Assembly: GCA_002311975.1 (NCBI GenBank)
Contig: DCAL01000026.1
Span: 11,189-16,770, forward strand
Origin: Fidelibacterota bacterium UBA1134
GTDB taxonomy: Bacteria > Fidelibacterota > Marinisomatia > Marinisomatales > S15-B10
DNA: 5,582 nucleotides
Direction of reading: 5' to 3'
A program made the position numbers and the translations under genes. The notes beneath the pieces were generated by a model. The model saw nothing but the letters and a program-made list of their open reading frames with translations, was not told where the DNA came from and searched no databases. How positions within the stretch are numbered: position 1 is the first letter of the stretch; each line of letters starts with the position of its first letter. Below are positions 1-5,582 of the stretch, piece by piece.

Positions 1-576
1 CACGCCAAAGCAGTTGAAATCACGGGAATCGTCATTGAGCAGAAAGTCAACGGAACCGTTATCACTATCGAGAAGAGAGGTAAGATTGAGCGCAATCAGG
101 TGTCCGCATGGACGTCTGAAACTGGGTGGTTCTACATGACGCTGATAAATACTTCAATAGACACCATCAGGGAATGGCCGTTCGTCAAAACGGGATTCGT
201 TACTGAATTCCAAGCGCACCAGATGCCTGAATCGGTACAGCTGAACTTCAGACTGTCAAAATCGGTGGAATCCTACGAAATCGTTGTCCCGGACTCCCAA
301 GGAGCCATAGTGACCGTCCTGCGGCTGCCTCTCTCGGAAACCTTCGACGCCATCGACAAACTGAAATCCGTGGCGGGAGAGGAAGTGAGTGTAGGAGGAC
401 CAGAATCAGTACTGAGCCTGAAAGAGCGTGCGCCTTACATACTGATGGTTGTGGGCTCCGGCATGGTGGCGGGAGGACTGTTGCGCTCCGAATCGGTTGA
501 ATTCATCGTGGGAACAGTCTTTCTGGTAGGCGGTTACTTATATATAAAAAGTGGTGATCCGGAGAATCCTGATTGA
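1..576 (+). CDS. AMIN-like envelope protein with C-terminal membrane segments (5' partial)
   Basis: The frame is open from base 1 and ends at TGA 574-576, so the true start lies upstream; the GTG at 100 is only an internal valine. The 191 visible residues begin with a beta-rich region, about residues 4-108. Its alternating hydrophobic pattern (VEITGIVIEQ, GTVITIEKRG, VQLNFRLSKSV, YEIVVPDSQGAIVTVLRLP) resembles an AMIN domain, the periplasmic peptidoglycan- or pilus-associated fold seen in AmiC and PilQ. This resemblance is by eye and the family call is tentative. Two hydrophobic stretches follow near residues 145-161 and 166-182, separated by a short charged turn, so the protein may be anchored by a C-terminal hairpin. 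The tail is acidic (SGDPENPD). The stop overlaps the start of the next gene, which implies translational coupling and a shared operon. The exact role is unknown; an envelope or cell-wall related function is inferred. Confidence 0.72.
   Translation, partial: HAKAVEITGIVIEQKVNGTVITIEKRGKIERNQVSAWTSETGWFYMTLINTSIDTIREWPFVKTGFVTEFQAHQMPESVQLNFRLSKSVESYEIVVPDSQGAIVTVLRLPLSETFDAIDKLKSVAGEEVSVGGPESVLSLKERAPYILMVVGSGMVAGGLLRSESVEFIVGTVFLVGGYLYIKSGDPENPD
561..564 (+). promoter_or_regulatory. Shine-Dalgarno supporting a TTG start
   Basis: GGAG lies 8 bases before the TTG at 573, inside the last codons of the preceding gene. It supports choosing the TTG over the later in-frame ATG, which would remove much of the membrane segment. 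Confidence 0.55.
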
Positions 577-785
577 AACCTGATTTAATCTATTTCGCCA
601 TCTTCTATGTTCTGGGAATCATGGTCTTCGGCCTATTCTTCCGTTTCTTCTTGAGGAAGAAGCGTCTCTTGGACGAAGAGCGCAAAATGCGCAAGAAACA
701 TGAAGAAAAGCTCGTTTACAGGGAAATGGCTAAGAAGATTTCGAAGGATGCCCGCCGCCACAGACGTGACACAGCGGAAGATTAG
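573..785 (+). CDS. small single-pass membrane protein with basic charged tail
   Basis: This 70-residue protein starts at TTG 573, which overlaps the upstream TGA as TTGA and has a GGAG eight bases before it. Residues about 5-27 form one strongly hydrophobic, aromatic-rich membrane segment (LIYFAIFYVLGIMVFGLFFRF). The remainder, about residues 28-70, is very rich in Lys, Arg and Glu and probably forms a cytoplasmic helix or short coiled coil; the positive-inside rule places this tail in the cytoplasm. I do not recognise a family. The coupled position after the AMIN-like gene suggests a partner or accessory subunit in the same envelope process, which is inference. Composition and overlap make a real gene likely despite its size. 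Confidence 0.68.
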   Translation: MKPDLIYFAIFYVLGIMVFGLFFRFFLRKKRLLDEERKMRKKHEEKLVYREMAKKISKDARRHRRDTAED

Positions 786-809
786 TCTACTTTATAGATC
801 TTCCCTCCC

Positions 810-2591
810 GTGAAAATACACTTTCCTTTCTCTCTTGTCTTTGCACTAACTACTGTCATGGCGGGGGGTGGCGGGTCCACAAAGAATCTGTTTTCACCGA
901 CTGAGGAACAACACCTCGTTCAACAAATCGCCGGCCTCAAGGCACCGACTGAACAACATAAGGTTAGACTTGATGTCATCGATCCCAAGTGCGGCACTCA
1001 CGTACTCCACTCACTCATCCGCCATGCGGACATTCTCTCGCCTCAGGTAAAGGAGGTGCTTTCAGATTTGGGTGTCAACTTTAGCAGGCGCATGGCCGGT
1101 TTTTCGCGCCCGTCGGGGCTGGACCAATCCTACGATTCTGGCATCTTCCGATTTCATTTTACGCTGGAAGGGAGAGATTCAGTGAGTCCCGATGATAATG
1201 ACAAAGACGGCGTTCCCGACTATATCAACATGATAGCGGAAGCATTCAACCGGGCGGCGGAAAATCATATCACTCAGACAGGATTCACGCATCCGCCAAC
1301 CGACAGCTGGTACGCCGATAACGGCGAAAGTGACGCTTACGACATCTATGTTTTTGAGCTGGGACCGTCTCTTTTCGGATACACGCAGATGGAATATGAA
1401 GCAGATAACGGATCAGGCAATAACGAATTCTCCGCAGCGGAAGAGATAAACGCAGCTACCAGCTACATCGCCATGCGAAACAACTACCAGAATTTTCCGC
1501 TGAATGAACAGGAGAGTGTTCAGGTTACCGCCGCCCATGAACTGTTCCATGCCATTCAGTTTGGCTACGATGGATGGGAAGCCATTTGGATGCTGGAAGC
1601 CAGCGCCGTCTGGATTGAGGACGAGGTGTTCGATGACATCAACGACAACTACCAATATCTCAAGGATTGGCTGGACGAGCCTCACATCGCGCTCAACCAA
1701 GACAGTGCTCCTCACTGGTACGGCAGCTGGATTTTCTTCCGCTACCTTTCGGAACACATCGGCGGACCTTCAACCGTGCGCAAAATCTTCGAACAGAGCC
1801 TCACTCATAACAGTCTCGAAGAAGACTTTAGTATCCGCACAATTGACGAGGCGCTGTTTAGCGTGGGATCCAGTTTCTCCGATGCTCTCAACAGAATGGT
1901 TATTGCCAATCAGCTCCTCACCTCTGATGACGCTGCTGGGATCTACGCCTATGAAGAGGGTGACGCGTACCGCCAGTACGGAATCACGCCTCGATTGGAA
2001 CGTTCCGTGGCTGTCATGGAGAATGACTTTATCATTGAATTTTACGGCCCCGAGCTCATGCACAATGCCGCCCACTATATCGAATTGATAACCGGAGGAG
2101 GTCCCTTGGAAGTTACCTTCATCCCGGGAGGTGAGGCGGTGTCTTTCCAGGCCAGCGGAATCGTACACGAGAGTGATGGAACCATAACCGTTCAGCCTGT
2201 CGAATTCAATGCAATCCTCTCCATGCCGGCAAGGGGTCAGAGCATCGTCATGGCCGTAGTCACAGACACCACGGAAAATGCCGACTACAGCTACAGCATA
2301 AAGCTGAACCCGGAAGTGCCTCTCCCATCTGCCATCACTCTCTACCAGAATTTCCCCAATCCGTTCAACATGGAGACCACTTTTCGCTTCTTCCTGCCCG
2401 TGTGGGAAAAAGTGTCCTTATCGGTCTTTGATATGAGCGGTAGAAGGGTACGCACTGTACCTTTGACAGAGGTGCGGCACGGATTTAACGATGCAACATT
2501 TGAAGCTGATAATCTGGCGAGCGGTATTTACGTATTGAGGCTGAAAGGGGAAGTTGAATGCATCGCAAGGAAGATTACGCTTATTAAATAA
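810..2591 (+). CDS. secreted HExxH metalloprotease-like protein with C-terminal (type IX-like) sorting domain
   Basis: This 593-residue exported protein resembles the MXAN_6640 type of putative metalloproteases. It starts at GTG 810; an in-frame TAG at 795 leaves no earlier start. Residues 1-18 form a signal peptide (KIHF n-region, hydrophobic FSLVFALTTV, cleavage near VMA). A calcium-binding-like DDNDKDGVPDY lies at 128-138. The zinc motif HELFH is at 243-247 in AAHELFHAIQFGYD, followed by LEASAVWIEDEV at 262-273, whose E263 or E270 may provide a further ligand. A beta-rich region spans about 400-500. Residues 510-593 form the sorting/Ig-like domain: YQNFPNPFN at 512-520, then LPVWEKVSLSVFDMSGRRVRTV, ASGIYVLRL and a final KITLIK. 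In related lineages this domain directs export across the outer membrane by type IX secretion. Substrate and activity are not shown by sequence. It lies 24 bases after the small membrane gene and may be cotranscribed, although no Shine-Dalgarno is visible at its start. Confidence 0.88.
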   Translation: MKIHFPFSLVFALTTVMAGGGGSTKNLFSPTEEQHLVQQIAGLKAPTEQHKVRLDVIDPKCGTHVLHSLIRHADILSPQVKEVLSDLGVNFSRRMAGFSRPSGLDQSYDSGIFRFHFTLEGRDSVSPDDNDKDGVPDYINMIAEAFNRAAENHITQTGFTHPPTDSWYADNGESDAYDIYVFELGPSLFGYTQMEYEADNGSGNNEFSAAEEINAATSYIAMRNNYQNFPLNEQESVQVTAAHELFHAIQFGYDGWEAIWMLEASAVWIEDEVFDDINDNYQYLKDWLDEPHIALNQDSAPHWYGSWIFFRYLSEHIGGPSTVRKIFEQSLTHNSLEEDFSIRTIDEALFSVGSSFSDALNRMVIANQLLTSDDAAGIYAYEEGDAYRQYGITPRLERSVAVMENDFIIEFYGPELMHNAAHYIELITGGGPLEVTFIPGGEAVSFQASGIVHESDGTITVQPVEFNAILSMPARGQSIVMAVVTDTTENADYSYSIKLNPEVPLPSAITLYQNFPNPFNMETTFRFFLPVWEKVSLSVFDMSGRRVRTVPLTEVRHGFNDATFEADNLASGIYVLRLKGEVECIARKITLIK

Positions 2592-2645
2592 CTACTTTAG
2601 CGATTTCTCAGCCTGCCGCTCGAAACTCTATTCCTTCGAGATCAT

Positions 2646-2888
2646 TTACAGCACCAGTTTCCCCGCTGCCTCCAGCGCCATCATATCGTCGTAGCCGCCG
2701 ATAGGCTCGCCTTCGACTACTATCTGAGGAACTAACCCGCCACGAGTAATTGCGTAGAGATCATCGCGGCTCATATTGGCCTCTTCAATATTGATCTCTT
2801 CGAACTCAACTTCTTTCTCCGCCAAGAACCTCTTGGCCGCCTTGCAGTAGGGTCACAAAGTGGTGGTATAAATCTTGATATCAGACAT
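2646..2888 (-). CDS. selenocysteine-containing glutaredoxin (UPYC active site)
   Basis: This gene encodes an 80-residue glutaredoxin with one in-frame TGA at codon 12. It begins at ATG 2888-2886, preceded by GAGGTG at 5-base spacing, and ends at TAA 2648-2646. The start reads MSDIKIYTTTL, then TGA, then PYCKAAKRFLAEKEVEFEE. This is the beta-strand, CPYC active site and helix of a class I glutaredoxin, with the nucleophilic first Cys replaced by TGA. The resolving Cys is C15. Downstream the thioredoxin-fold landmarks are intact: R49-G50-G51, the cis-proline motif VPQI at 53-56, IGGYDD at 63-68, and MALEAAGKL at the end. Length matches single-domain glutaredoxins of about 80-90 residues. Such proteins reduce disulfides and glutathione or other low-molecular-weight thiol adducts in the cytoplasm. 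It follows rlmN by 26 bases and is probably in the same operon. A hairpin just after the TGA resembles a bacterial SECIS. The alternative is a nonsense mutation or sequencing error (TGC or TGT to TGA) in an ordinary CPYC glutaredoxin; no other damage is visible. Confidence 0.85.
2821..2837 (-). promoter_or_regulatory. candidate bacterial SECIS hairpin
   Basis: Read on the minus strand, GCCAAGA pairs with TCTTGGC around a GGT loop, giving seven perfect Watson-Crick pairs. The stem starts 15 bases after the TGA and the loop guanosines lie at about 23-24 bases after it. Known bacterial SECIS elements sit inside the coding region right after the UGA. They have a short upper stem and a small apical loop with at least one G among its first two positions, roughly 16-37 bases downstream, and the E. 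coli fdhF loop also contains GGU. No convincing extended lower stem is visible. The hairpin encodes A-K-R-F-L-A, so part of the pairing could be coincidence. Pairing was checked by eye, not by a folding program. Confidence 0.68.
2853..2855 (-). other. in-frame TGA, probable selenocysteine codon (Sec12)
   Basis: The plus strand reads TCA, so the minus strand reads TGA, as codon 12 of the glutaredoxin frame (33 bases after the first base of ATG). It falls at the first position of the C-x-x-C motif, the attacking thiol in glutaredoxins and the position where selenocysteine is found in known redox selenoproteins. The next base is C (UGAC), the same context as the Sec codon of E. coli fdhF and a weak termination context. 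Other genes here (stops at 574-576 and 3985-3987) use TGA as a true stop. Confidence 0.8.
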
Positions 2889-2892
2889 GATT

Positions 2893-2898
2893 CACCTC
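2893..2898 (-). promoter_or_regulatory. strong Shine-Dalgarno of the glutaredoxin gene
   Basis: The minus strand reads ATGAGGTGAATC just before the ATG at 2888, so GAGGTG ends 5 bases upstream of the start. It is the clearest ribosome binding site in the window, lies between the rlmN stop and the glutaredoxin ATG, and fixes the start. It shows that initiation at this TGA-containing gene is intact. Confidence 0.75.
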
Positions 2899-2914
2899 AT
2901 TAATTGTCCATAAT

Positions 2915-3988
2915 TTACGACGCAGTCGCAGTCTCCTCCATCTGCTTTCTGGCAGTCCCGCGCCCGATCTGGGTGTAGAGCTGACCGCAAGCTGCATTAA
3001 TGTCTTTTCCCTGGCTCCACCTGACCGTCAGTGCCGATCTCGATGGTAATAACTTGCGCACGAACATATTCAGTTCTTCCTCAGTCGGTCGCCTAACCAC
3101 CTCACCGGGAATCGGATTGTACGGGATGATGTTCAGTTTGCACTTCAGCCGCCGCGTAATGGACACCAGTCGTCCGGCGTCTCTGTCAGAATCGTTAACG
3201 CCGCTCATGAGAACATACTCCAGGGTCACCCGGCGCCGCGACTTCTCGCAGTAGTAACTGAGGGCATTCAGACAGTCAGAGAGCGTGTACTTTTTCGTGA
3301 TGGGCATAATGTCCGAACGGGAGGTTTCATCAGTGGCGTTGAGACTGAAGGCGAGCCGGAACCGATGTCCCTCATCAGCAAAGCGGACAATATTCTTGGC
3401 TATGCCGGCGGTGGAGATGGTAATCTTTCTGGCGCCGATAGCGAACCCTTTGTCATCGTTGATCAGAGAGGCTGACTTCATGACAGCGTCGTAATTCAGG
3501 AACGGTTCGCCCATTCCCATGAAGACAACGTTCGAGATGCGCTCCTCCACCCGTCTCTGGATGGCGATGAGCTGCGCCACGATCTCCGCCGCGGTGAGGT
3601 TGCGAATGTAATCCATCTTTCCCGTGGCGCAAAAGGTGCAATCGAGGGAACATCCCACCTGAGACGAGAGGCAGATGGTGTGGCGACCGCTGTCTGGCAG
3701 GTAGACCGATTCGATGCGAGCGCCGTCAGAGAGTTGGAAGAGAAACTTGCGCGACGATGTAAGAGCTGAATCTTGGATCGAGACTACGGTAAGGTTTTCC
3801 AGAAGAGCCACCTCTTCCAATTGCTCGCGCAAAGAGATTGGAAGATCAGTCATCTCAGCGAAAGATGGCGCCAGCTTGCCATGAATCCAGCTGAAGATTT
3901 GACCGGCGCGATATTGGGATTCTCCCAGCGAAGTGCAGAAGGCGACGAGTTTCTCTCGGGAAAAACCGGTAAGGTTAACTCTTTTCAT
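2915..3988 (-). CDS. rlmN: dual-specificity 23S rRNA A2503 / tRNA A37 C2-methyltransferase
   Basis: This 357-residue radical SAM enzyme methylates C2 of adenosine 2503 in 23S rRNA. In E. coli the family also methylates A37 of some tRNAs, and the modification tunes ribosome function. An N-terminal helical RNA-binding region spans about 1-85. The radical SAM cluster is C113-SLD-C117-TF-C120 within the stretch CLSSQVGCSLDCTFCATGK. The MGMGEP SAM-binding motif is at 157-162, and SFSLNAT- and IPYNPIPG-type motifs follow (FSLNATD at 214-220, IPYNPIPGE at 288-296). The two catalytic cysteines are visible: C106 corresponds to the cysteine that resolves the intermediate, and C334 in GKDINAACGQL to the methyl-carrying cysteine. 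All key residues are present and length is normal. The ATG overlaps the upstream stop as ATGA (3985-3988), so translation is probably coupled. The glutaredoxin follows after 26 bases. Cfr-type A2503 C8-methylation is less likely given the overall RlmN-like length and motifs. Confidence 0.96.
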   Translation of the reverse strand: MKRVNLTGFSREKLVAFCTSLGESQYRAGQIFSWIHGKLAPSFAEMTDLPISLREQLEEVALLENLTVVSIQDSALTSSRKFLFQLSDGARIESVYLPDSGRHTICLSSQVGCSLDCTFCATGKMDYIRNLTAAEIVAQLIAIQRRVEERISNVVFMGMGEPFLNYDAVMKSASLINDDKGFAIGARKITISTAGIAKNIVRFADEGHRFRLAFSLNATDETSRSDIMPITKKYTLSDCLNALSYYCEKSRRRVTLEYVLMSGVNDSDRDAGRLVSITRRLKCKLNIIPYNPIPGEVVRRPTEEELNMFVRKLLPSRSALTVRWSQGKDINAACGQLYTQIGRGTARKQMEETATAS

Positions 3989-4668
3989 TCTCTCAGCGTG
4001 ACTCGTGCGGACTCGGGTGGATTGAGGATCAGTTTTCTCTCTCCCTTGAAGTAATCATACACCAGCCAGCCGATGGTGATGACCGGCGTGTGAGTCACCA
4101 AGTCCGGATAGAGGGCCCAGGCTGTGTTGAACACTTTGCTGAAATTGAAGAGTTCCTTCAGCGCCTTGAAGTTGAACAGAAATCTCAGTACTGTCAGACC
4201 GGTACCGGCCAGTGCGCCCTTCTTGACAGCGTATTCAGACAGGGTGTGATCAATCCTGACGCTGTGGACCTCCAGCAGATCGATTGCTTGACGGCGGCTT
4301 GTGTCGGATGTGAAGTAAACGAGCTTCGGAGTGTACATGAACAACTCCTCATCGAGGCGCACATACGGAATTCTTTTGCCGTCTATCATCGTGATAGCAC
4401 CTCCTCGCCCTCTTGCTCTGTCAACAAATTTTCTCAATTTCTTGGAGACGTAGAAAAGTTTCCCGGCATTATTATGCACATAGAGAATGCTGTCGAGGAG
4501 AATATCTTGCTCATCGTCGCTGTCGCCGGGTTGAAAGCGCAGCGTATCTTCTCCGATATTCGCTACTCTACCGACAATCGTTTCGCCGCCGATGAATATA
4601 ATCTCATGCCGCAACGGCGCTGCTGTCATAATGGACATTAAAATAATGAGTACTTTACAGAACTTCAT
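3985..4668 (-). CDS. exported protein with two Sm-like beta modules, unknown function
   Basis: This is a 227-residue protein of no recognised family. Residues 1-17 (MKFCKVLIILMSIMTAA) form a signal peptide or N-terminal anchor. Two similar beta segments follow: about 22-65 (EIIFIGGETIVGRVANIG, then DTLRF and DSILYV) and about 90-138 (GAITMIDGKRIPYVRL, then ELFMYTP and LLEVHSVRI). This pattern of a glycine-centred hairpin, a variable loop and a closing strand is common in exported Sm-like proteins of FCB bacteria. The C-terminal third contains hydrophobic, glycine- and aromatic-rich stretches near 150-166 and 195-207 that may be membrane-associated. The gene is the first of the minus-strand unit, and its TGA is overlapped by the rlmN ATG. 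No Shine-Dalgarno is evident at its start, where the leader is AT-rich. Pairing with rlmN seems to reflect operon packing and does not suggest a shared pathway. Confidence 0.78.
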   Translation of the reverse strand: MKFCKVLIILMSIMTAAPLRHEIIFIGGETIVGRVANIGEDTLRFQPGDSDDEQDILLDSILYVHNNAGKLFYVSKKLRKFVDRARGRGGAITMIDGKRIPYVRLDEELFMYTPKLVYFTSDTSRRQAIDLLEVHSVRIDHTLSEYAVKKGALAGTGLTVLRFLFNFKALKELFNFSKVFNTAWALYPDLVTHTPVITIGWLVYDYFKGERKLILNPPESARVTLRE

Positions 4669-4820
4669 TTGGTTTTAACCGATGTGAAATTTAATTTAGA
4701 CAGACTGAACGTCAAGAAGTAGGTAAATCCGCATCATTCTCTTTCTTATGCAACAAAACAATCATAGACTTGGCGATGCTAGGATCGGAGCGTGTCATCA
4801 TCAATACGGCCAGAGAATCA
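4669..4820 (+). promoter_or_regulatory. divergent intergenic region, probable promoters both ways
   Basis: This 152-base spacer separates the start of the minus-strand unit from the plus-strand outer membrane gene and is the only divergent junction in the window, so promoters for both directions are expected here. The left part is AT-rich (GAAATTTAATTTAG). On the plus strand TTTG at 4668-4671 followed by TAATTTAG roughly resembles the Bacteroidota -33/-7 pattern (TTTG and TAnnTTTG) with one mismatch and an approximate spacing. No start sites can be assigned from sequence, and no operator or riboswitch is evident. Confidence 0.3.
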
Positions 4821-5486
4821 ATGATTAAACTTAGTGATCTTCGTGCCTTTGTGAGGCTATTGGTGATTACACTTCTCTTCTCGGTACCGCTTTGCGCACA
4901 GTTTAAATATAGTGTCGGCTTGGGGGTAGGTGTCGGTTTCCCCGATCCATCAAAATTCAATACATCAATTTCCGATTCAGACCTCACGGCTGTCAGTTCG
5001 TTCTGGATGCCGCTGAGCTACAGCATTTCGGTACAGGCTTATCCCTCCTTTCGTATCGGCTATCTGAAGGTTTCGAGTTACGTCCTGCCAAATAAGTCCT
5101 CGGACAATTTCGTCCTGCCGATGGCCCTGCAGGGAATCTCGGCGGAGGCATTTTTCACATTCTTCAAGCGATTCGAAGCCAAATTCGGGGTAGCGCCCAT
5201 TATAGGGAAAGCGGAATTCCTTCAGAAGGACATTACCGCAAGAACATCAAAGTTCGGCCTCTCTACCACCGCCAAAGCCGGATTCAGGAACAGTGCGTTC
5301 GGGCTCTATTCGTGGATGGGCATCAGGATGTACCTCATGTCCTTCATCGCGGTTGAAGGGAATATCGGGTACCTGCGGGCAAAATTCGACGGTGGTAAAT
5401 GGAAAAGCAGTACTGGCAGCGGAATTTCGGGAGCCATCGATCTGACGAAACCGTTTCTCAGGTTCGGCGTCGTGGCAGGCTGGTAA
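4821..5486 (+). CDS. small outer membrane beta-barrel-like protein
   Basis: The start is placed at ATG 4821, giving 221 residues. This exposes a good signal peptide (MIKLSDLRAFVRLLVITLLF, then SVPLCA with cleavage before QFKYS at residue 27). An in-frame extension to TTG 4770 or ATG 4776 would bury the signal behind a polar leader. The mature part shows alternating strands with glycine- and aromatic-rich patterns (YSVGLGVGVGFPDP, YSISVQAYPSFRIGYLKV, FEAKFGVAPIIGKAEF, FIAVEGNIGYLRAKF). It ends in LRFGVVAGW, and a terminal aromatic residue after an alternating strand is the usual outer-membrane insertion signal. About eight to ten strands seem possible, like small OmpA/OmpW-sized barrels, but no family can be named. 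The cysteine in VPLCA does not make a proper lipobox. The Shine-Dalgarno is weak (AGAGA a few bases upstream). Another exported protein follows within 10 bases and is likely cotranscribed. Confidence 0.78.
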   Translation: MIKLSDLRAFVRLLVITLLFSVPLCAQFKYSVGLGVGVGFPDPSKFNTSISDSDLTAVSSFWMPLSYSISVQAYPSFRIGYLKVSSYVLPNKSSDNFVLPMALQGISAEAFFTFFKRFEAKFGVAPIIGKAEFLQKDITARTSKFGLSTTAKAGFRNSAFGLYSWMGIRMYLMSFIAVEGNIGYLRAKFDGGKWKSSTGSGISGAIDLTKPFLRFGVVAGW

Positions 5487-5495
5487 ATTCAGCGC

Positions 5496-5582
5496 ATGAA
5501 GCTCGTACTTGTTACCTTTTTGTCACTCTTTACATTCACTGCCGCTCAGGAAGAAATGCCAAAAGAACCGCCGACCGCTTGC
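5496..5582 (+). CDS. exported protein, N-terminal fragment (3' partial)
   Basis: An ATG at 5496, nine bases after the preceding TAA, opens a frame that runs off the window after 29 codons. The residues are a typical signal peptide (MKLVLVTFLSLFTFTAA, cleavage before QEE), then an acidic and proline-rich start (QEEMPKEPPTAC). The short spacing to the beta-barrel gene suggests one transcript and a shared envelope location. Too little is present to name a family. Confidence 0.65.
   Translation, partial: MKLVLVTFLSLFTFTAAQEEMPKEPPTAC

Noticed and set aside
1413..2168. Long open frames on both strands overlapping the protease gene.
   Set aside because: They are shadows of the protease frame: their translations show no domain, and the protease frame carries clear motifs throughout.
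2619..2640. Inverted repeat CTCGAA / TTCGAG in the convergent gap between the protease and glutaredoxin genes, considered as a bidirectional terminator.
   Set aside because: Only six base pairs with a ten-base loop, and no T-run follows on either strand.
2646..2888. Reading the TGA-interrupted glutaredoxin as a pseudogene or as evidence of TGA reassigned to an amino acid genome-wide.
   Set aside because: Everything but one codon is intact and the codon is at the catalytic Cys with a hairpin behind it, while neighbouring genes end at TGA. A point error cannot be fully excluded without reads.
4199..4208. Perfect palindrome CCGGTACCGG.
   Set aside because: It lies inside the coding region of the Sm-like protein, encodes ordinary residues, and has no partner site; chance is sufficient.
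4090..4641. Plus-strand open frame of 183 codons opposite the Sm-like protein gene.
   Set aside because: The opposite strand has a signal peptide, beta modules and an ATGA overlap with rlmN; this frame shows no coherent domain and no ribosome binding site.
4770..4820. N-terminal extension of the beta-barrel protein from TTG 4770.
   Set aside because: The added residues are polar and would precede a clear signal peptide beginning at ATG 4821; no ribosome binding site supports the TTG.

Overview
The window looks like a stretch of chromosome from a Gram-negative bacterium of the Fibrobacterota-Chlorobiota-Bacteroidota (FCB) sphere. Candidates are the Marinimicrobia, Calditrichota or Ignavibacteria type lineages. 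The main clue is a secreted protease-like protein that ends in a YQNFPNPFN-type C-terminal sorting domain, the module that lineages with type IX secretion put on exported proteins. Several genes encode signal peptides or outer-membrane-type beta proteins, and most starts lack a strong Shine-Dalgarno sequence. Assignment below superphylum level is inference.

Layout. On the + strand (1-2591) there is the end of an envelope protein with an AMIN-like beta domain. A 70-residue single-pass membrane protein follows, starting at a TTG that overlaps the previous stop. Then comes a 593-residue secreted HExxH metalloprotease-like protein with a C-terminal sorting domain. On the - strand (4668 down to 2646) there is a compact three-gene unit: an exported protein with two Sm-like beta modules, rlmN (23S rRNA A2503 / tRNA methyltransferase) overlapping it by ATGA, and 26 bases further a small glutaredoxin. 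On the + strand from 4821 there is a small outer-membrane beta-barrel-like protein, and then the first 29 codons of another exported protein that runs off the window.

The most notable item is the glutaredoxin at 2646-2888 on the - strand. Ordinary ORF calling misses it because codon 12 is TGA. That TGA stands exactly where the nucleophilic cysteine of the CPYC active site belongs, giving U-P-Y-C. The reading frame continues for 68 sense codons through all remaining glutaredoxin landmarks to a natural TAA. The gene has the best Shine-Dalgarno in the window. Beginning 15 bases after the TGA, the mRNA can form a perfect 7-bp hairpin with a GGU apical loop, resembling a bacterial SECIS element. 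The straightforward reading is a selenocysteine-containing glutaredoxin. TGA also serves as a normal stop in at least two neighbouring genes, so wholesale reassignment of TGA is unlikely. No selenocysteine machinery genes lie in this window, so the decoding capacity of the host cannot be confirmed from here.
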